Below are positions 1 to 7,800 of a stretch of 64,000 bases of DNA, one piece after another. Every line of letters begins with the position of its first letter. Position 1 is the first letter of the stretch. The notes under the pieces are model-generated. The model searched no databases, was not told where the DNA came from, and saw only the letters and a list, made by a program, of their open reading frames with translations. Where the stretch lies: contig NZ_JRUQ01000051.1 in NCBI RefSeq assembly GCF_000773975.1, forward strand, positions 1 through 64,000. Reading direction: 5' to 3'. The position numbers and the translations under genes were made by a program. Source of the DNA: Erwinia typographi (GTDB taxonomy: Bacteria; Pseudomonadota; Gammaproteobacteria; Enterobacterales; Enterobacteriaceae).

Positions 1-1000
1 CTGTTACCGCGCTGCGAAAGGCCTCATTGTCGTTCCACGGGCTGTCAATCGCCAGTGCGGCCGGGTTTAGCAGCAGCATGATCTGGCTCAGCGCCTTGCC
101 CAGGTAGTGGCCCGCCTGTGCCATGATCCGATCAAAACTTTCTGGCGACTGGTGCCGGGTTTCCCAGGTCAATCCGGGGTGGACGGCGTTAAGCTGCTGC
201 TGGATAGCCGGGACGCTGAGCAGCGCCTCAAGGCAACCTTGCTTGCCACAGCTGCATGTCGGGCCTTCGGCAACCGACAGATGGCCCACTTCTCCTGCCG
301 TCCAACTACTGCCGGTATAAATATCGTTGCCCAGCAGCAAAGCGCCGCCGATCCCTTCGCCTATACGCAGGTAAAAACAGCTGGCGCCTTCCGCCACGCT
401 TTGCGGCGTTTGGGCCAGCAGGGCGGTAGCCTTAACATAGTTCATGATATGCACCGGCACGGCGGTCTGGTTGAGGAACGCCGACTGTAAATCAACATCC
501 CGCCAGCGCAGATGAGAGGATACGTGCAGGAAACCGGCGGCAGGATCGACAATACCAGGAAATCCCAGTCCAATCCCTAACAGCTCAGGGTGGCGCTGGT
601 GTAGCTGCTGGCACAGGGTTTTCAGCTCCGTCAGCACGCTGACCGGATCGGCCGTATTGGTCTGCCAGTTCGACTCTTCAAGCACCTCAGACAGGTAATC
701 CGTCACCATCAGATGAATGCGCTGTCGCTCAACCATTATCCCGGCGGCTTTCAGCATCTGGCCGCGGAGGGCAATGCCAATTTTCGGGCGGCCCGCTTTC
801 GAACCTGGCAAAGGTCCCAGTTCCTGCACCCATTGTCGGGCAATCAGCTCGTCAATAATCAGCGAAACCGTGTTCTTGCTCAGCGCAAGCCACCCGGCAA
901 TATCCTGCCGGGTGCTGATGCGCTGCTGGCGCAGTGCCGTCAGCACCCGCTTTTCATTATTCAGCCTGAGTAATGCTGGCCCCTTGCCTGACTCTTTCAT
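1..1000 (-). CDS. ROK-family (NagC/Mlc-type) transcriptional repressor, 3' end cut by window edge
   Basis: The reading frame starts at the ATG at 1000 (upstream AGGGA) and stays open to base 1, so the C-terminus is missing. The first ~60 residues form a winged helix-turn-helix (ISTRQDIAGWLALSKNTVS). The rest is a ROK sugar-kinase-like fold carrying the zinc signature CSCGKQGC followed by LEAL. This is the NagC/Mlc/XylR type of regulator that binds a sugar phosphate or sugar and releases DNA. It lies 46 bp behind nagA on the same strand, so it is probably the last gene of the amino-sugar operon and its local repressor. The likely inducer, N-acetylglucosamine-6-P or a related sugar, is inferred from the operon only. 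Confidence 0.88.
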   Translation of the reverse strand, partial: MKESGKGPALLRLNNEKRVLTALRQQRISTRQDIAGWLALSKNTVSLIIDELIARQWVQELGPLPGSKAGRPKIGIALRGQMLKAAGIMVERQRIHLMVTDYLSEVLEESNWQTNTADPVSVLTELKTLCQQLHQRHPELLGIGLGFPGIVDPAAGFLHVSSHLRWRDVDLQSAFLNQTAVPVHIMNYVKATALLAQTPQSVAEGASCFYLRIGEGIGGALLLGNDIYTGSSWTAGEVGHLSVAEGPTCSCGKQGCLEALLSVPAIQQQLNAVHPGLTWETRHQSPESFDRIMAQAGHYLGKALSQIMLLLNPAALAIDSPWNDNEAFRSAVT

Positions 1001-1046
1001 CCGGGTTCCCTGATTAACCGTCCTGCCTTAGTCTGGCAGCAAGCGG

Positions 1047-2210
1047 CTACTGACTACAAGTCTCCCACACTTTTTCCCCCGCTTTCCAGGTAGATTGCAG
1101 CGCCAGCCCGCCTTTTGCATGTTCCGTCAGCAGGATAGCATCACAGGGGGCGCCGACCTCCAGCCCTTGCTGCATGGGGAGATTGAGTTGACGAGCAGGG
1201 CGGATCGAGGCCATTTCCAGCGCGATTGGCCGCGTCGCCAACTGCTGGTCAAGCAGGTGGTTAACGCCTTCCAGCAGACCTCTGGCCGATCCGGCCAGCA
1301 GCTGCGGCTGGCTGGCAACCGACAGACGGCCCGCAGCGCTCAGCTCTACCCGACCACCAATCGGCGAGTCATACTGCCCGGCAGGCATACCCGCAAAGCG
1401 GGTGACGTCACTGACCAGAAATGCCTGTTCTCCTTTAGCGCGCATAAATACTTTTAGCACCGCTGCAGGCAGGTGATCGCCGTCGGCAATCAGCGCGCTG
1501 GCCAGCTTGTCCTCGGCCAGCTGCTGCCAGATATAGTTGGGATGACGCGGTAGCTGGAGGTGTGCGCCGTTACCCAGATGCGTGGAGAGCGTGGCTCCGG
1601 CAGCCACGGCTTGCATAATATTTTCGGCGGTCGCAGCGGTGTGCCCGACAGAAACCCTTACGCCGCTTGCTACACAGTGGCTGATAAAATCACCCGCATG
1701 GGGCCATTCAGGCGCAAGGGTCAACAGGACGATTTTTCCAGCGGCGGCCTGCTGCCAGCGGAGAAACAGCGGCCAGTCCGGGGCTTTGATATGGCACAGC
1801 GGATGCGCGCCTCTTGGCCCATCCTCCGGTGATAAAAAAGGCCCCTCAAGATGAATACCCGCTACGGCACGGGCTACCGTTTCACTCTGTTGGCAGGCTT
1901 CGGCCAGCCTGCTGACGGCATTTTCAATCACCTCATTAGCGTTGGTTATCACCGTCGGTAGAAACGTGGTTACGCCCTGCTGCCACAGTAACCGGGTGAC
2001 CTGTTCAACGCTGTCCACACTGAAAGGGAAATGATTAAAGTCCAGTCCCCCGAAACCGTTGACCTGCAAATCCACCAGGCCAGGGGCGATAATCGGCAGG
2101 CTACTGTCGTCCGGCAGCGGTAGCGTTTGGGTAATTAGCCCATTTACCGACTGAACTTCTATGGCCTTCAGAGTACGGTAATCCCGGCCCTGGATACGAG
2201 ACTCAGCCAT
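1047..2210 (-). CDS. nagA: N-acetylglucosamine-6-phosphate deacetylase
   Basis: This cytoplasmic amidohydrolase removes acetate from GlcNAc-6-P to give GlcN-6-P. It has 387 residues, close to E. coli NagA (382). Visible family motifs are HLEGPFLSPE with PRGAH, GHTAATAEN, STHLGNGAH, IADGDHLP and the catalytic-aspartate region LVSDVTRFAG. I chose the ATG at 2210 rather than the in-frame start 24 bases upstream. AGGAG sits seven bases before it, and it overlaps the stop of the upstream deaminase gene (stop 2205-2203), which suggests translational coupling. The next gene downstream is the ROK regulator. The gene order transporter, deaminase, deacetylase, regulator describes uptake and breakdown of N-acetylated amino sugars. 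Confidence 0.93.
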   Translation of the reverse strand: MAESRIQGRDYRTLKAIEVQSVNGLITQTLPLPDDSSLPIIAPGLVDLQVNGFGGLDFNHFPFSVDSVEQVTRLLWQQGVTTFLPTVITNANEVIENAVSRLAEACQQSETVARAVAGIHLEGPFLSPEDGPRGAHPLCHIKAPDWPLFLRWQQAAAGKIVLLTLAPEWPHAGDFISHCVASGVRVSVGHTAATAENIMQAVAAGATLSTHLGNGAHLQLPRHPNYIWQQLAEDKLASALIADGDHLPAAVLKVFMRAKGEQAFLVSDVTRFAGMPAGQYDSPIGGRVELSAAGRLSVASQPQLLAGSARGLLEGVNHLLDQQLATRPIALEMASIRPARQLNLPMQQGLEVGAPCDAILLTEHAKGGLALQSTWKAGEKVWETCSQ

Positions 2211-2979
2211 GCTCAGGCTCCTGGAAAGCGTCACTGTCGGTAAAGAGTGTGCAGCCTGGATGGCGACGAAGGATCGTTGCCGGGCAGGTGGTCGCGATCG
2301 GCCCCCGCAACGTTGTTGACACGGCCTGGCGCTTGTTTTTACCCGGTACGATACAGAACAGGCGGTGCGCGGCCATCAACGTGGGGATAGTCAGCGTCAG
2401 CGCATGACTGGGGACGTCTGTTAGCGTGGCAAAGCAGCCGTCGTTCACCTGCTGCTGGCGACAGATTTCATCCAGCTGTACCGCCTTCATTCCTTGCGGA
2501 TCGTCAAAATCCGCGACCGGCGGATCGTTAAACGCGAGATGGCCGTTTTCGCCAATTCCCAGACACACCATATCAATGGGCGCACGTTGAATCAGTCTCA
2601 GGTAATCGGCGCAAATCGTATCAGGATCGCCCTGCGAAGGGATCAAATGCACCTTACCAGGCTGAACGCGTTGCATGAGATGCCGCGTCAGCCAGGCGCT
2701 GAAACGCTGCGTAGCCCGGTCGCTAAGCCCAATATATTCATCCATGTGAAAGGCTGTGACCCTTGACCAGTCAATATCGGGCGTGCTTGCCAGCGCCGCC
2801 AGAAATTCATTCTGCGAGGGTGCCGCAGCAAAAATAATTCTTACTTCAGGCTGCGTGGCAAGCAGCTGGCGCAGGTGGGCAGCTGCCTGCCGCGCGGCCT
2901 GCACGCCCATTATCGCCCGATCGGGATACACTTCGACCTGCAAACGATCGACCTGAAGTTGTTGTACGATAGTCGTCAT
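2203..2979 (-). CDS. nagB: Glucosamine-6-phosphate deaminase/isomerase family protein
   Basis: A 258-residue member of the NagB/6-phosphogluconolactonase superfamily. It shows the active-site strings FHMDEYIGLS and GIGENGHLAFNDP, and in this context should convert GlcN-6-P to fructose-6-P plus ammonia. It differs from classical E. coli NagB in its N-terminus and looks like the divergent NagB-type deaminases found beside SSS transporters. It could therefore act on a related amino-sugar phosphate, and the symbol is given by function rather than strict orthology. Start ATG 2979 has AAAGGAG eight bases upstream. It lies 11 bp after the symporter gene and overlaps nagA by eight bases. Confidence 0.85.
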   Translation of the reverse strand: MTTIVQQLQVDRLQVEVYPDRAIMGVQAARQAAAHLRQLLATQPEVRIIFAAAPSQNEFLAALASTPDIDWSRVTAFHMDEYIGLSDRATQRFSAWLTRHLMQRVQPGKVHLIPSQGDPDTICADYLRLIQRAPIDMVCLGIGENGHLAFNDPPVADFDDPQGMKAVQLDEICRQQQVNDGCFATLTDVPSHALTLTIPTLMAAHRLFCIVPGKNKRQAVSTTLRGPIATTCPATILRRHPGCTLFTDSDAFQEPEHG

Positions 2980-2990
2980 GATGATCTCCT

Positions 2991-4520
2991 TTATGGCTGC
3001 TTCGCGTTGTTCTGATAAACGGGTTGGGACTGCGCGGCGCCTTCTGGCTCCGGGCCATCCTGATTGAGGGCGTTCAGCAGCCGATCGATTTCTGGATCGA
3101 CCGGGCTACGGCGCAGCCAGCCAACAATGACGTAAATAGCCAATGCGGTCAGCACGGGCGAGGCGACCACCACAGCTGTACTCACATCGGGCAGTAAAAA
3201 TTTCACCACGAAGAACACCGACACGCCCAGCGCCCAGGAACTGATGGCGGCGGCGCTGCCGGATTTGCGAAACCACGGCAGCAGGCCGAGCAGCATCGGG
3301 ATAGAAATGGGCCCTACCAGGCCGCCAAACCAGACAATCAGCAGCGACAGCACGCCGCCAAAGCGCCCGGCGTTAATGGCGATAACCAGCGTCAGCAGAA
3401 TAAACAGCGTCGTGGTGATCCTCGCCGCCAGCAGCGACGGCGTCCGCTGCGAAAAGCGTTTTGGCAGCAGTACCGGCAAAATATCCCGTGTAACTACCGC
3501 CGTGATCGCATTGGCATCCGATGAGGTCATCGACAGCGTATGGGTGAACATCGCCACCAGTACCAGACCAATCAGCCCATTTGGCAGCAGCTCCATCGCC
3601 ATCATTGAGTAAGAGCGGGAAGGATCGGCCAGATCCGGGTAGAGCAGCGGCGCTGCCCACATCGGGTAGAACAGCACCAGCGGCCAAATCAGATACAGCG
3701 CCGCTGACAGCAGGGCGGCCTTGCGGGCCTCCTTACCACCAGGCGAAGCGATAAAGCGCTGGGCAAGGTTCCAGGTTCCGCCGTTGTAGCTCAGGGTGTA
3801 AATCACAAAATAGGCGAGAATAAAGCCCAGCGAGTACGGCTCCTGCACGATAGTAGTATGGCCAGGCGGCAGGCGATCCCAAATCGTCAGCAGATTATCA
3901 ATGCCGCCGAGATGCATCGCCACGGCACCGACCATCACAATCGCCGCCACAAACTGCACCACGAACTGACCAAAGTCGTTGCAGGCATCGGCCCACAGTC
4001 CGCCCATCACCGAATAGAACAGGCTAAGACCGCCAGAAATCAAAATGCCCATCAGCGGGTCAAAGCCGGTAAACACGTTGATTATAATAGCAATAGCCGC
4101 CCATTTTGCCCCGACATCAAACACCTTCAGCAGAACGCCGCTCCATGCCAGCACCTGCTGAGTGGGAACGTTATAGCGAGTCGCCAGATATTCCATTGGT
4201 GACTCAATATTCAGATGAATACGCAGACGTGCCCAGCGCGGAGCGAAGATTACCGCTCCGAGCAGGACGGCGATAGCGATGGGAAAAGCCCACCAGAAGT
4301 AAATGGTGATCCCCACTTTGTAGGCCACTGCGGCGTAAGCCACAAAAACGGCGGCGCTATAGCCGGACATATGGTGCGAGACGCCGGAGAGCCACCAGGG
4401 CATTTTCCCCCCGGCGGCGAAGAAATCCTTAGTACTACCAATGCGGCGCATGGCCCAGAAGGTAATACAAACAATCATCACTGCATATAAAGCCATCACA
4501 CTGTAATCAAGCGCATTCAT
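2991..4520 (-). CDS. Solute:sodium symporter (SSS family), probable amino-sugar transporter
   Basis: A 509-residue inner-membrane protein with roughly 13-14 hydrophobic segments and SSS-type features, including the N-terminal MRRIGSTKDFFAAGGKMPWW and the SGYSAAVFVAYAAVAYKVG region. SSS carriers import a solute with sodium. The substrate is inferred as N-acetylglucosamine or a similar amino sugar because nagB, nagA and a ROK regulator follow in the same operon. I placed the start at ATG 4520, preceded by GGAG, instead of the in-frame start 45 bases upstream, because residues from there match the usual SSS N-terminus. The C-terminal ~35 residues are polar and cytoplasmic. It is the first gene of the operon and faces the dspE promoter divergently. 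Confidence 0.87.
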   Translation of the reverse strand: MNALDYSVMALYAVMIVCITFWAMRRIGSTKDFFAAGGKMPWWLSGVSHHMSGYSAAVFVAYAAVAYKVGITIYFWWAFPIAIAVLLGAVIFAPRWARLRIHLNIESPMEYLATRYNVPTQQVLAWSGVLLKVFDVGAKWAAIAIIINVFTGFDPLMGILISGGLSLFYSVMGGLWADACNDFGQFVVQFVAAIVMVGAVAMHLGGIDNLLTIWDRLPPGHTTIVQEPYSLGFILAYFVIYTLSYNGGTWNLAQRFIASPGGKEARKAALLSAALYLIWPLVLFYPMWAAPLLYPDLADPSRSYSMMAMELLPNGLIGLVLVAMFTHTLSMTSSDANAITAVVTRDILPVLLPKRFSQRTPSLLAARITTTLFILLTLVIAINAGRFGGVLSLLIVWFGGLVGPISIPMLLGLLPWFRKSGSAAAISSWALGVSVFFVVKFLLPDVSTAVVVASPVLTALAIYVIVGWLRRSPVDPEIDRLLNALNQDGPEPEGAAQSQPVYQNNAKQP

Positions 4521-4603
4521 AACGAACTCCGCAGAGGTGAGGGATAGGCGATCTGCCGTGGGCAAATCGGTAAACGTCTCCAGCGACGGCGTTACACTGG
4601 GTG

Positions 4604-4638
4604 TTTTTAATTAATCCTAATTTAGGACAAATTAAAAA
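4604..4638. promoter_or_regulatory. Near-perfect 35-bp palindrome, candidate operator of the nag operon
   Basis: Two 17-base arms (TTTTTAATTAATCCTAA and TTAGGACAAATTAAAAA) flank a single central T and pair at 15 of 17 positions. The inner 13 bases, TCCTAATTTAGGA, are a perfect inverted repeat. It lies 84 bp ahead of the symporter start and 92 bp before the hrp box. An AT-rich palindrome upstream of a sugar operon fits a ROK-type operator, so the ROK protein at the left edge is the best candidate binder. That link is inference. Confidence 0.6.
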
Positions 4639-4729
4639 TAGCATTCTCTTATTGGTCGAAATGTGTTCACTGTCACTGTTTACTCTATTTCCCTCGCCGT
4701 CCTGTCCATACTTAAAACTTATGTTGCAA

Positions 4730-4757
4730 GGAACCCGCGGCTTTTTTTCTCCACCAA
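4730..4757 (+). promoter_or_regulatory. hrp box (HrpL-dependent promoter) of dspE
   Basis: GGAACC at 4730-4735, fifteen bases, then CCACCAA at 4751-4757. This matches the known HrpL consensus GGAACC-N15/16-CCACNNA exactly. It ends 46 bp before the chosen dspE start, giving a short leader. It is one of two such boxes found in the window. Confidence 0.93.
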
Positions 4758-4803
4758 GGGAAAGCTTCACGAGGCAATCACTGACTGGCCGGGGAGAGAC
4801 ATC

Positions 4804-7800
4804 GTGTTTTCAAGGATCAAAACAGCATTCAGTCCATCAGCTCTGCACGGTCCTCAGGGCACCGGGCCTGCCCGCCAGGCACAGCAGGGACAAGGGAGCA
4901 TTACACAGCAGAATGCGCGTCCTCGCCAAAACGGCGGCGGCACGCTGGCGGGCACGGCTCGTGAGCAGGGGGCTCCAGCAGGCGAGGGGCTTCACCAGCA
5001 GACCGCGCCGCGTGCGACAGGGCGCGGCCGGTTTCAGGCCTTTTCACGGTTGCCGCTTTTTCAACGTAATCAGGTGGCAAGGGCACCCGCTCATCAGGGG
5101 AACGCGCCTGCTCCGCTGGCTGCCGGTGACGAACATGAGATGGATTTGCTCAACGTCGTTATTCCGCACGAGGATGACGGCTGGCTTCAGCAGGGATTTC
5201 AGGAGGGACTGGCCGCGCTTCATGCCAGGCCAGCTAATGATCCGATCCAGCCCCCAGACGTGCCCGTGCCGCCGCCAGCTGAGGACGCCATGCCCGCGGT
5301 CCCCACCGCCGATACTTCGCCGATGGCTATCCGCCTCGATAGCCAGCGCAACGTGCTGATTTCCGCACCTGAGGCGCGAGATGCGCAGCGAACGCTGGTC
5401 AGGCAGACGCTGGGCAACGACAAAATGCGGTATCAAAGCGTGGCGGGCAGCGCCGATCTCCAGCAGCATACTTTGCTGGATGACAGCGGGAAATTACTCT
5501 CCCTGCACTCTTCTCCCGGCAGTTTGATTGGCCTGGCGAACAGCAAGGCTAATCCAGAGTGGCAGCGTGAAGAAACGCCGGGTTCTTCTGTGCCGAAGCG
5601 ACGTGCCCCCGTGGTGAAGGACCATGCGCTGACGCTGAGCGCAGATGAAAGCACCGTACAAATCGCCAGAACAGGGACGGCGGCAGGAGGCGCTGCGCAG
5701 CAGGTAAAACTGCCGGACGCGGCGGTTCTCAGTCAGCTCAGCGGCGTGCATCAGCAAACCTCCGCCAGCGGCACCACAGATTATCGACTGCATAACGACA
5801 AGCTCTATCAACTGACGTCGCAGGATGAGGGCTGGAAGCAGGTGGATCATCCGCTGCTTGATAAAGAGAAGGATCAGGCAAGCCTGACGCGACAGGGCAA
5901 CAACGCACTCTATCTGATCCACGATGATCACCATCTGCATAACCTGACCACCCAGACACAAAGTCCGCGGTTTGAGGAAAAAATCAGCAAGGCTTCGGTC
6001 GCCGCAGATGGTCAGACGCTGGTGCTGCTGTCTGACGACGAGAGCAAACAGCAAAGCCTGAAGTGGTTACCCCAGTCGGACAGCCCGGCAGAGTCACATC
6101 GGCCGCTGGGCATTCTCCCTCGGGGAACGTCGCTGGCTGCACTGGCGCAAAGCGACCGGCACGTCATTGCGGCCAGTCATCAGGGCCGTCTGCTGGTCGC
6201 CAGCCGTCCCGGGGAGCAGGATGCGGCGCTTGATTTTGCTGCTGAAGATAACCAGACGCTGCGTAATCAGCTGCATCAGCAAATTGCCGACGTCGTCGGC
6301 GATCGCTTCCACGTTGAGGGTATCATCAGCGGTGAGGGCAATCAGTTACACGCTCTGGTAAAAGACGGCATGGATCGCCAGCACGCGATCGCGCTCAACC
6401 TTGACCCGGCCCATCCACAGCCTCGCTCCAGCTGGAATCTGAGCGACAGCCTGGTGATGGATTTCCAGAAAGGACTGCCGAAGATCGCTCCCGGCAGGGC
6501 TGATATCGTTGACATTGGCTCGGCGGGGAAGCTGACGCTGCACGACGGCAAAGTCCACTTTTTCAATGAAACCACGCAAAGTTGGGAACGCTCTGAGGTG
6601 AAGGCCGACCGGCTCCACGCCGGGCAGGATGGCCAGGCCTGGGTGATGAAAGACCATGTGCTGATGCGGCTGAAGGTGAATCTCTCCAGCAATAAAATCA
6701 ACTTCGATCAAAACGCCTTCGCCCTGCATCAGGTGAAGAAGAGCGTCAGTGAAGATCTGGCGATGCCTGGCCTGGATAAAAATAAGAAAACGCTCGCCTG
6801 TGCCGTACTGGACAGCGGGCGCTATCTGACGTTGAGGGAGAATGGCGACGTCCATTTCCATCACGTCGACAGCGAAAGCCGCCGCCATAAAAAAATGGGG
6901 CAAACTCTGCGTCGTGAAGCGTTGAATCAGGCGATGAATCGCTCGGCTATTATTATCACAGAGCCGGCTGGCGGCACGGAAGATCACAAACTCACCGACC
7001 TGGCCCTCGGGCTGGACAATCAGCTTTTTCTGCTTAGCGACAAAGGCAAACTCTTCAGCCTGCCGCAGCAGAGCTGGCAAAATGGGCGGCTCGATAATTT
7101 ACGCGAAGAGCGCCTGCCAGCTCTGCCGGTCAGCGATGAGACGGAAGAGACTGGCGCAGCGAAACCGCTAAAATTGCACGGCAATCAGAAAGGGGCGCTA
7201 TTGCTGGAAACGGATGATAAGCGGCTGTTGGCGATGGGGCAAAAAGGCGAATGGCGGCGGGTATCGTCGGCACTCTTACCCAGCATGAGCCAGCAGGATA
7301 ATCTGGCCGACCTGCATTTCGAGCGGCTGAGCGCTGCGACTCGAGACTCCAGACTGGGCAAAACTGGCCTCACTTTTAAACGTGAGGTAAATACCTTCGG
7401 GCAATCCGGTCATGACGGCCACAAAGTGCATACGCCTTTCCGTACGCGCCTCAGCACCTTTGTCTTCCGCCCAACCCTGGAGATGCCGCGCCCGCTGAAA
7501 AATATGGCGAACCTGATCCAACATGCCCACGGCGGACGACAGGGGTTGACGCCTGTTTATCAACAGCAGAGCCAGCAGTTGGCGGAACTGAAAGAGCATT
7601 TGCAGCGTTTCCAACCGCCGGGCGCGCTTCAGCCAGAACAGTCGCTGAGCCAGAAGCTTAGCGTGCTGGAGGCAAAAACGGCGCCGCCGGAGTGGCTTGG
7701 CGAGATGCAGAAGTTTAACGCGACCCTGGCCGATAGCGCAGCCCATCAGGCCAGCTTGCTGCAACAGCAGTATGGCAAGCCGCGGGGGGCGATGAAGCAG

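Noticed and set aside
4601-5359. 252-codon plus-strand open frame over the start of dspE
   Set aside because: It is a different frame of the dspE region, starts before the hrp box and has no recognisable domain.
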